A stretch of DNA of 64,000 bases. It comes from Phallusia mammillata. Its lineage: Eukaryota > Chordata > Ascidiacea > Phlebobranchia > Ascidiidae. Position numbers and translations under genes: made by a program. Positions 22,701 to 34,700 of this stretch are shown here, one piece after another. Below the pieces are notes generated by a model. It saw only the letters and a list, made by a program, of their open reading frames with translations, searched no databases and was not told the origin of the DNA. The stretch's first letter is position 1. Each line of letters opens with the position of its first letter. The stretch is from assembly GCA_003260075.1 (NCBI GenBank), contig QLIY01000204.1:62001-126000 (forward strand). The letters are read 5' to 3'.

Positions 22701-25700
22701 CATGTTGCTTATCAAAACTTTTAACTTAACATGGGATTCCAAATTGGCTCTGATATTATCCTGTGCCAGTAGTTCTCAAACTGTGCATCACCCCCCCCCC
22801 AGTGGTATGTTGCAGTTCTTTTGTGACCCATTCTGGATTTAAATGAAATGGACTTGATTGACTAATACCATCTGTTCAACTAGTAACATTTTCATAATCC
22901 GGTAATGAATCATGTTGCTTATCAAAACTTTTAACTTAACATGGAATTTCAAATTGGCTCGGATATTATCCTATACCATGTAGTTCTCAAACTGTGCGTC
23001 GCGACGCCCTGGTGCGTCGTTTCAATCTTCCAAGGGCGTCGCAGAATAGTTCCGTTTCGTGGCTTTTTGTTATTGTATCAATAAACACAACTTTATTAAT
23101 AAGTTTCCTCATCAACTTTTATCTGCTGGTGCGTTCGCAAGTCCAGAAAACTTTTCCAGGGGCGTCGCAACAAAAAAAGTTTCAGAACCACTGTCCTATA
23201 CAATAAACTTGCATTATTAAGTTTTTTCTGAGCATTACTAACACAGTCAGCTTTGTGAAAATAGCCTTCGTTAAATCGTGCAAGCCATGCCGGTTGTTCA
23301 AGCATTGATGTGTGCAAAACAAAGGATAGAACAATAAGGGTCGTTAATTTTTTTAACGCCTCGTCTTAATTTACTTGTTATGTGTCAAATTGGTTCATGT
23401 GCTTATCTGGTTAAGAATTATTGGGGGTTGTAACCAGGGAGTCGAACCGGAACTGAACCCGAACCGCTATAATTACGATTTCCTACAAACCCGAACCGGA
23501 GTTGAACCCCATATTTTGTTTGGCGTTGGACCCGAACCTGAACCGAACCAGTAAAAAATGCAGTCTGTTTCATAATTTGTGATTTTTTCAAAACAGCGCA
23601 CTGAAGAATACTCGAGATAACATTTATAGGGCGTGTCAAAAATAACAGTGCACGGGCCAAATTCTTTTTGAGTTTGAACCCCCCCCCCCAACAAAAAAAG
23701 TTTGAGAACCACTGTCCTATACAATAAACTTGCATTATTAGGTTTTTTCTGAGCATTACTTACACAGTCAGCTTTGTGAAAATAGCCTTTGTTAAATCGT
23801 GCAAGCCATGCCGGTTGCATTTGTGTGTGCAAAACAAAGGATAGAACAAGAGTCGTAAATTTACTTGTTATGTGTCAAATTGGTTCGTGCGCTTATCTGG
23901 TTAAGAATTATTGGGGGTTGTAACAGCTGATTTAAATAACACCAAAAAGAAGACAGCTCAATACGTACACATATATATGGACTTTCGAAAACTATTACAG
24001 AATAACAAACTGAAAACAAGCAATGCAATAATTTTCCTTGCATTAACAAGATTAAGAGTAAATTCACAAACCGTAAATTCACTTCGCCTGTCAAACTGTG
24101 AGCTGTAAAAATCACGCTTTGGTGGGGTTCCTATACACACAGAAGGTCGTATCCGTGGCTGGTGCTTTTGCCAAAAGCTGCATATCTCAGTTTCTAGTAA
24201 GTAACCTATTAAACAGCACCGATTTTACGGCTACTTACTTGTCCCCCCCCCCCCCAAAAGCTGCATATCTCAGTTTCTAGTAAGTAACCTATTAAACAGC
24301 ATCGATTTTACGGCTACTTACCTGTGTACAAAGCTTACTAGTGTAATCAATTATTGTGTTCTGGTTTATTTTTCGGCAGATATGGACGCAGGCTTAGGTC
24401 GAAACCAAATTCCAGGAATGAACATTGTGACACCAGATGGCGATGTTGACACCATTATTCAAACATCTTCGGTTGCTAAACAACGCCGAAAAGTGAAGGT
24501 GTCTTTTGAATCACATGCGCCACCGGGAGCATCCAGTACTAACGAAGAAGAAGATATGAATGATTCGGAAAGCAGAGAGACTGAGAAGCCAAAACGGCGA
24601 AGGTTCATAAATGTTGTGAACTAAAGTTGAATCTTTCACCATGTTTAAGAAATCAGTTTTTACCACATCTTTAAAATCTCTAATTAAAGCAAATAATGAC
24701 CTGATTGGCACATCATGCAGCCATACGTAAAGAGGTCAATGTCGACCATATTTTATTCGCATTTTATGCAAAACGTCTGTCCATCAATACAAGTCTGCTT
24801 GTTTGCATTGGAAAATTGCAGAACAGGTGTTTTAAAACTGTATTTTGGGGGGTTATAATGCCCAAAGTCTAGGTAGTTTGAATGGATGAGCCGTGCAAGA
24901 ATTTACCGCTGAGCCGTTGTTTAAATGAAGCAGATTTGTTTAAATGTGTTTCCTTCGGTTGGTTTCAATCTACTCATATACCAAGTTTCTCATATACCAA
25001 GAGTTTTGTTTGATGAAGTACATGCATGGTGACATTCATTGTTATTACATCCATTTTCGACTTTCTATTTGTTGCTTGGTCAGCTGATCTATCAAACAGT
25101 TGCCAATTTTGTTTCAGACCAAAGCGCAAGAAATCGCGGGGTCGTCGCAGTCCGCGTTCTCCTAAAAATCACCGCTCTCCTGTACAAGAAAGTGAAGATG
25201 TTGAAGAATCACGTCCCGAATCGCCACGTTTCACTGAATCTACAGGAGAGGATGCAAGTGATGAATACGAAAGCGCTGATGAAGAGGACGATGAAGGCAA
25301 ATCCGGATCCTCCGATGACAGTGCTGGAAGTTCTGAGAGTTGGGAAGGAGTCCACGACAAGTTCAGAAAGGGAAGCAAAGAAGAAAAGAGTTTCAATTTT
25401 AAAGAGAGACATCGACATCGATCGCAGGTGGCGAGAAAACAAAGATTTGAACAGTTGCTCCAGACTGCCACCAACCGACGAACGAGCGTTACAGCCAACG
25501 ACCCACAAGCTAAAGTGAAAACCAAAGGCCGGAGGAAGTCGGAACAAACAGTAAAATTGTTACAAATACTTTACCACTAGTAATGTTGTAGCAATTTTAA
25601 CTTTAAAGAATTTAAATTGTTGCAAAATTTATTGTTTTTAGGTACAAAATTTATTATTTTGAGGTGTTTTTAGAATTTTTATTTGCCAAATTTGTGCTTT

Positions 25701-28700
25701 TTGATTTAGTACATTTTTCTATGAAAAATTTTGAGACTAAAGAGTAAAGGCTGAAAAAGTTACGTTTTTGTCTGTTTCGTAACTTACTGTTATAGCATCC
25801 ACATTTGTACAGCCAAATACTTGTATAAATGTACCGATTTAAATACAGTTACGTAATATTTGTTTCACTATAAGGTAAAGCGATAAATGTTTTTCTCGTA
25901 GGTGATCGACAATGCCTTAGTGGATGACATTGAACTTGGAGGTACCTGGGAAACAACTGGACCTTCAGCAAGTACAAGCCCAAGTGCACTTGAAAACATT
26001 GGCGGAAAAGCATTGTTAAAGGTATAAAAAATAAATAAATAAACAAAAGAGCGTTTTAACCAGCGTAGTTTTTTCAAAATATTTAGTGTCAAAACTTCAT
26101 CCAAATTAGATAATTAGGTAAATTTCAAGTTTTAAAATTCCTCTCTCTCCCCAGTTGGGAACCACTGCCTTGCACTTTGAGAATAAAGTAACGTTTGTCG
26201 ATTTTTATCCAGGCTGCGCTTCGAATGAGCGGAACGTCAAGTCCAGGCGGAGAAAACGAAGGTTTTCTTGGAACTCCAGGAAATATGTGGGATGCACAGT
26301 CTGATGATGCCAGCTCGAAAACTTCACGAAAAAATTCAGAAGCTTCCGATTTCAGTGGAAGCAGGTATAACGGCCTATAGTTTTAAGTTCTTTTCTTGGT
26401 ACAACTTTTACAACGTTCACTAGTCTTGCTTGCTGCTTGGTTCGATAGCCTACTATACAGTGGTTTTCAAACGTTTTTTTTTTGCGACGCCTCTGGAAAA
26501 GTTTTCTGGGCCCGCGACGCACCAGTAAATAAAAGTTAATGAGGAAACCATTTATTAAAGTTGTGTTTAGTGATACAACAACCCCCCCCCCCACTTGAAA
26601 ACATTGGCGGAAAAGCATTGTTAAAGGTATAAAAAATAAACAAATACAAGAGCGTTTTAACCAGCGTAGTTTTTTCAAAATATTTAGTGTCAAAACTTCA
26701 TCCAAATTAGATAATTAGGTAAATTTCAAGTTTTAAAATTCCTCTCTCTCCCCAGTTGGGAACCACTGCCTTGCACTTTGAGAATAAAGTAACGTTTGTC
26801 GATTTTTATCCAGGCTGCGCTTCGAATGAGCGGAACGTCAAGTCCAGGCGGAGAAAACGAAGGTTTTCTTGGAACTCCAGGAAATATGTGGGATGCACAA
26901 TCTGATGACGCCAGTTCGAAAACTTCACGAAAAAATTCGGAAGCTTCCGATTTCAGTGGAAGCAGGTATAACGTCCTAGTTTTAAGTTCTTTTCTTGGTA
27001 TAACTTTTACAACGTTCACTATTCTTGCTTTCTGCTTGGTTCGTTACTACATTTGAAAATGACGTAAGGATTGTCAGATACCAGCAGGTAGTTTGTTTCT
27101 TGTCAGAATTGTCGAACCGTAATTTGTGTACCCCCCCCCCCCACGAGACGAACATTCTGCGACGCCCTTGGAAAATTGAAACGAGTCTTGTTTTTTTTAC
27201 CAATATACCAGCAGTTAGTTTGTTTTTTGTCAGAATTGTCAAAACCGTAATTTGTGTACTTAAACCTTACCAGAATATTTTAAAAATAAATATCTATATA
27301 CAATAGACACGGTCCACGGAGGTGACATATAATTGTTAACATTGGTGTTTAGAAAATGCTCCCGTAACATCTGTGCCAACTATCGCAATCTGATTCTGAA
27401 TAAAAAAATAGTGTTCTGCAAGTTCGTTGTCAAAGATTTGTTTTAATTCAAGAACTAAAATAGTTTAATGCAACTGGTCAGCCTTTGTTTAAAATTTAAA
27501 CTTTAAATAATAATACAATCAGTCTTTAAACAAGCACTTTGGGTCGACCCCAAACACAATGCATTTTGTGCAGAATTCTTCTTTCCAAGTTATCTGGAGC
27601 CAGAAAGACCAGTCGCAAAGGTTCACAAGACTCACTAGTTTCTACAGCAACCGCAGTAAATTTGCTGAAAAAACGGCGACCAACAATTCGATCAAAGCCC
27701 AGGAAAACAAAGGCAAGACAACTTCAACGAGTTTAGCATACCGTCGTCTGATTTGAAAATACAAAATAAATGCTCAGTTCTCAAAAACTAATTAACACAT
27801 TTAAACATATTGCTTGTTTATTTTTGTTCCAACATTCCAAATTACTACTTCAATAGTATACATGTAACTTATAGTTACAGACATTAAGACTAAAAAAAGG
27901 GTTGATGTCTACCTAAAACTCAAGGTATGTAGTTAGTTACCAAAAGTTTATCTTGCTTGTTATGGCAACGATGTATCCCCCCCCCCCCCCCCCCCCCCCC
28001 CCTTGTTAATATCCAGAACACTTTTGTTTAATACTTCTTATTCCATTAATTAGGCGTTTTTACTAGCACTATTTTCTTAGTCATACAAGAGATCAGATCA
28101 CCCCCCCCCCCAACGGGGAAGAAAGAAGAAAAGAAAAAAGTACCATTAAGGATTACCAGAAGGAAAACGGTCTTTAAATCCATCGACAAAATGTAATTAA
28201 AAAAACTGATTTTAAAGTATATGCACGAAAGCGATATGAAATTTGAACTCCAAAAACAAAACAAATAATTTTGCCAGATAGTTATAGTGTTACAAACGTG
28301 AAAGAACAGATGTGGCGAATGTGATCATGTCGTGCTCGAATCAAGGCTTTTTCACTTAAACCTCAACCCGAACCCGACCCGAAAAACCCTGCCCGAATTA
28401 AGACTGTGATATATATTTTATATTTTTAAATCACACTTTTACAGTAAAATCTGAATGCCAAAGCCTTGTAAAAACTAGAGTTGTTAATATCCAGAACACT
28501 TTTGTTTAATACTTCTTATTCCATTAATCAGGCGTTTTTACTAGCACTATTTTCTTAGTCATACAACAGATCAGATCAGTTTTAGTGGTAAAATTTGATT
28601 TTAAGATGGCGTAAAGTTTGCTTGGGCAAACGGAGAATCCTGACCCGAACATCACATCACATGATTTACCTGCCTGATATATCATCGCGCAAGACATTTG

Positions 28701-31700
28701 GATTTCGTTAACAATACAATTGCACTGTTGCATGCAGGTCAACCTTAGTACAGCAAGTGACCAAAACTTACACTTTGAGAGACGATCACAACTATAGAAG
28801 CAAACCTGAAAACGATCGGGTGATTTTGGCGCTGCAGTCTGATCATGTGGCTGCCAATCCGTTCCGTCAGTTTCTCGTGAACACAGACAATGGCGAAATG
28901 ACCGACTACTTAAAGTTCTGGCAAGATGTTGAAAGTATTCGATGGGATTACAAATTTGGCAATTTGTCATTCAAGTCCTTTATTGCAGCAGTAAGCGCAC
29001 GAGCCCCCCCCCCAAAGTTCTGGCAAGATGTTGAAAGTATTCGATGGGATTACAAATTTGGAAATTTGTCATTCAAGTCCTTTATTGCAGCAGTAAGCGC
29101 ACGAACATGTATTATCGTATCTAATGATATTTTTATGAACATATTTGTGTTTTCGACACTTGAATTCTGGACAAAGTGTCAAAAGTAAACAAATATGGCC
29201 TTCTGAACAAAAACGTTTATTCTCTTGATTTAAGATAATCAGCCATCTCCATAATTTTTACCAATTTACCCCTGAAGGACTTTCAAAGAGAACATTTAGC
29301 TTCAAGTTTTATTTTACACTCTTATCTCGCGTAGGACAATAAAATGTTTTTCTAACTTTTATCTGCCTTCCGAATTATGTCAAATCTTTCCATATAACAG
29401 CGAAGCTAACATACCCCGCTTCAACCTACTTCTGGCTCAAACGCTATTTACTATAATATGAGATCCCATTTAGACCCGTTTAATCGTGCACAACTACCTT
29501 CTTCCGCAATCTCCATACCGCATCGAATCCCCTTCCCGGCTTCGTACTGCAATCATCAAGGAGGTGATGTCACCTGACCTGCACGAGATGCCGTGGGAAA
29601 TGAGAAAGTTGCAGATGGAGGTTCTCGAGGACTTAAAGTTTTGCTACGACGCTTATAAACAGCAGGAATTGCAGTCTTTCTACAACGCAGCGGTATATAT
29701 GTTTATAATGGTTAAACTTGGTGTATGTTTTATTATTAATATCGCTGTTTGAAATCAGAGACATTGATTAGATTAATACATAAAGGTGGAAATTTTAAAG
29801 TCTCTATGTTGTGATCAAATATAACGAAGTGTGTAAACGGACATGCACTGATATTTCTGATTGTGTTATTTTATACTTTCGATGTCAGCACCGATGTTAA
29901 AACTACAATGCTACACTTTGGTACATAAGATTTCAAATTTTCTTGTTGTTGCCTGCCCTAAACTACAAAGGGCCTTTAAAACAACATGCTAAACTCAATA
30001 TTTTTTAAGTTATCACCTTGACTGACAGAAAAATCGTAGGCTGAGTTGTGGTGTAACCTAACATGTTGACAAAAATGTTCAATGTTCTCACCAAACCGTG
30101 TGCACCAATAGAAGCGGGTTAAAATAACCTTTTCATTAATTCCAAGGCATTTAAAACCGATGTTGTGGTGCCCACCAGCAATCCTCTTCAGTGGCATCTT
30201 CCTGGTCAAGTTAACTTCCTCTCTGCCAACATCCACAAGCGGATTCCGGATACAGCTCCTCTTGCTCCTCGCCTTCCAGGGAGGGAGGACTTAAAGCGGA
30301 AGACAGAAGAAGATGAGGAACGGTTGAAACAGGAAATGAGACGGCGCATGCTAAGAGCACAAAAACTTGCTATCGAAGGACATTTGCCAGGTTGGAACAT
30401 TTTTACTGGTTTGGGTTTTGGAGAAACATCCGTTTGGAATATTTAGTTTTGTTTTAAAACATTTTGCTTAAAATCAGACTAAACTGACATTTTATGCGAT
30501 AAATCAGCTATTCGATTGACGCAAGCGCCTTATGTGGTCACGTCTTAACGGTTATGAGTGAAATCCCCCCCCCCTTGGAATATTTAGTTTTGTTTTAAAA
30601 CATTTTGCTTAAAATCAGACTAGACTGACATTTTATGCGATAAATCAGCTATTCGATTGATGCAAGCGCCTTATGTGGTCACGTCTTAATGGTTATATCA
30701 GTGAAAGCGTACAATTCGATTTAAATAGTCTTAACTTGTATCGACGTTTAGGATGTCGAACGCTTCCACCACTTGAAGAATGTGAAAAAGATTCCGGCGA
30801 CAGTGACATAGATGGTAAGATCAGGACGCCATCACCACCAAAAGTTGTCATCGGTAAACTGGATGTGCATGTTATATTTTTTGCTTAACAACTGCGCTTG
30901 TCGTCGCATACATACTATACAGTCCCCCCCCCCAGATGGTAAGATCAGGACGCCATCACCACCAAAAGTTGTCATCGGTAAGCTGGATGCGCATGTTATA
31001 TATTTTGCTTAACAACTGCGCTTGTCGTCGCATACATACTATACAGCTGCCACACCGTCCTTGTCTTAATAGACAACGTCTTTGAAAAATTGATTGCCCC
31101 CATTGTTTAGAAATGTTTCGTTTTTGGCTTTAGAAATGTTTCCGTTTTAGGTTTTTGAAACGATGTGCATTTGTTTAGTGTAAGGCGACAAAATTGATTT
31201 TTAATCTGCACCGGTCGAAGATGTAATGTGGATAAAACAGAGCCCTTTTCAGGTCTTTCATGTTTAATCTGTAGGTCGGTATTCGCGTTAAGTGAAACGA
31301 CTTTTTTAAACATATTTTATCATTCATGCACGTTTACAAGGTAGAACAATAGCTGTTGCGACTTTTATCACAAATAACAGATTTTGGTGTTTTCAGCTCC
31401 CCCCGTTGATATGAAGGAGCTGGCTTCGCGATCGTTGCGTCAGTATCCGAATGGTACATGCACAGTGACGAACCAGACCCGTATGAAGGTAGTGGAGAAG
31501 CATCCACAATCTGCCACACTGTATCGACCAATCAAAAGAGGCGGACACTTCGTACGAAGACCGCTCATTCGACCCACGTAAGTGATTAAAGTTACCTTGT
31601 TGAAGAAATTATAAATTTGCCTTGAAAATTGATACGTTGCAAATGTAGCAGTGGTCCTATGTCAGCCACATTAGTGTCTAAAGATGGCCGAGTGGTTACT

Positions 31701-34700
31701 ATAACCGCCTTGTGCTCACTACGTTGTGATTTCTAATCCTATCCTGCTCGTTAGTGTTTCTAAAAAATGATTCAACTGACTTGCAATAAAACAGACACCT
31801 CGATGGCGGACTCATTGTGAGCATAACGCATTTAGGCGTTGCCCACTAACCGAGGATAAAAATGAAACAAACAAACATATCACATGACGCTCCCAAAAGT
31901 TGGAGATTAATTGGTTCATCCCGATGTACCCCCCCCCCCCTTGTGCTCACTAGGTTGTGGGTTCTAATCCTATCCTGCTCGTTAGTGTTTCAAAAAAAAA
32001 ATGATTCAACTGACTTGCCATAAAACAGACACCTCGATGGCGGAGTCATTGTGAGCATAACGCATTTAGGCGTTGCCCACTATACGAGGATAAAAATGAA
32101 ACAAACAAACACATTACATGAGGCTCCCACAAGTTGGAGATTAATTGGTTCATCCCGATGTTCAGTAACTTCAATGACGTCCTACGCGAGCAAGCCCATC
32201 TCGAATTTTTCAAGCGTTATCTGAAAGCCTACAGAGCTGACACTCCATTCATTTTCTGGATTGCCGTGGAAGCTTTGCGAAACTTGGAAAGTCAAAAGGA
32301 ACGTCAAAACAAAGCGCGTGGTATCATCAAACGATATTTCCACAATGCTAAGGTGCCAGCTATCAAGGTGCTCCAGTGCAGCGCCGACATCATCAGGTGC
32401 TCATGTGCTAAACTCTGCTTGTGTAAAAATACGATGGGCAAGAACTTGGCCCAATGGCTCGGCGCACCTGACCCACATGCGAACATTAAAAAAACTCGAT
32501 CCTTATTCGTCCCCGAGAGAGTCATGGGTTCGAGCCCCATGAAAAAGAAGTGATAATTGTAATTAATAAATATAAGCGTGAAAGGCTATAAATGTGAAAA
32601 GCTATATGCTCGAGTGTTTTTTTTATATGGCGAGTAACTAGATTTTATTGTTTTGCCTTCCATGTGCAGCAAAGAAAATTCAGTGATCAGATTTAATCAC
32701 GATACCTGATAACACATGCTTTGTCTTTACATCTTCGTTTGGTTTGCCATATTAAACAATGCAATGAGTCAGTTGCTCCATAGTTTTAACCAATTTTCTA
32801 GCTGTCTAAAACCTTTTGTGTTATTTTGAAACTCACTTACAAGTTATGAAAAGAAACTTTCAAAAGTCCGTGACAGTGTCGTTTTTGTTGAGTTCTTTAC
32901 GAAAATGGTCACATTTAACCCAAATGTTTAAAATAAACTTTGAAACAAAAATTAAAAAACAAATAAACCCTCAAGCTGTACAAAAACCTCTACTGAAAAA
33001 TATACCTTTAAACAGGGAAATACCGTATCTGGACGTGGTGACGACATCGATGTTGTATTCGGCTCAATCTGCTGTTGCCAAGATGTTAGAAGATCGATGG
33101 TACAGAAAATATGCTGACACTTTCACCGATTCGATGTTCAGTGGCGCTATTGATGACTCGAATGAAACTAATGTTAAAGCAAACAAGATGAAACAAGGAC
33201 ACTTGGTAGGCTCAAAACACATTAATTTGAATCTGAATCTAACCGAATAGGCTCGAAACTGCACCAGAAACCAAATGATTCAATTTAAAAAAAAAACTAA
33301 AAAAATGATTATATTGGCTATATAGCCTATATATATATATATATATATTGGCTATACCACGTTATATAGCGCTCTTAGACATTTCTTGAGTTTTAACTGT
33401 ATTAGTTTAATATGTTTATCGTATATTAGCGAAATACAGTGGAAGATTTAATCTAATATTAAATTACAGAAACGAGCTTGGACGATCTTTAACGATTTCA
33501 TTAAACGAGCAGCGATGTTCATGCGTTATATGCGGGAAGAACGATTTGTAAATAACTTTCGCGAGTTTCTGAAACGTGAAATAGAAAGAGACGATGTCGT
33601 CAGGCCAGCAGACGACAGTCTACAGTCAGGTAACAACTTAAAAATTGATGCAAAGCAAACTTTGTTCGTTCGTTCGTTTGTTTTTCATACAGCTTGAAGC
33701 CGCAAAAATATGGTTGTAGATATTGTAGCAAATGTGATGCTCTTTAGATGTGGTGGCAAAACGCAGCAACCATATGCCACTAATTGATCTCTCGAAGCCA
33801 ATGGGCGACAACACCGATAAAGAACGAAAATCCAAACAGCGAATCATCAACGGGCAGCTGGTGACCTTTGACCTTCTCGAAAACGACTTAAGATTCTGGC
33901 GAGAAATAGAATGGTTTGTGGCAGCGCAATATCACTGTTTTGTGTATTTGATTTAACAATTTTACTGCATAGCTTTAAAGCGATGAGTGATTGTCATTCG
34001 GCGAAGCAAAGCATCGGAGGCTATTCTCAAGAAGACGCCGCTTTGCTAAAGTGGAAAGCGAAGCTGGTCGTAAACTGTTATCTCGACTCATCCATTCTTC
34101 CAGCCGTGAGGGTATGAAAAATATGCGAAACCAAAATCTTATGTTACTTGCTACAAAATGTTTTTGAATGGCTCGAATTGTCAAAAAAATGAGTTGCTTC
34201 ATGATCCCTTTTAGGTTAATGTGCCTGCTGAGGTGGCTGAAATTACATGCGAATCTCTTCACAATGGCCTCATAGATCGAGCTTTGTTTCACGAAGCCAC
34301 CATATACGTATTCCCGCTTTTACTCACTTTTTGGAAAAGGTGTGTTATACAATATAAAACACAAAAAACGATTCAGACTTAAAATCTTTGTTAATAAATT
34401 TGGAGTTTGATGTTTTCATCCAAATTTTTTGTTTAGATTTTGTGATGAATATTACAAATACTCTCCAGTGCTTTCCAAAAAGTTCCGTCGCATTTACGGC
34501 CTGAAAATGACACCGGTCATTGCCGCTGCCATACGACAGGAGGGTCAGGGAGCTAAGAATCAAAAGACTAAGCAGGATGAAGACGGACTTGTCCAAAAAA
34601 AGTCGAATCGTCTTTGCACCGCAGATTTTCCAAACTATTTAGATATGGATCCAACGAAGTTCAAAAAACGGCGCGGTTCACCACACGGAGGTTGGTATAT

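Noticed and set aside
27025-27306. 93-codon frame across the poly-C run
   Set aside because: It spans two intron copies and the run and codes low-quality sequence.
31683-31876. Functional tRNA gene
   Set aside because: The A box is good but the B box is degraded and an A-rich tail follows. It fits a SINE.
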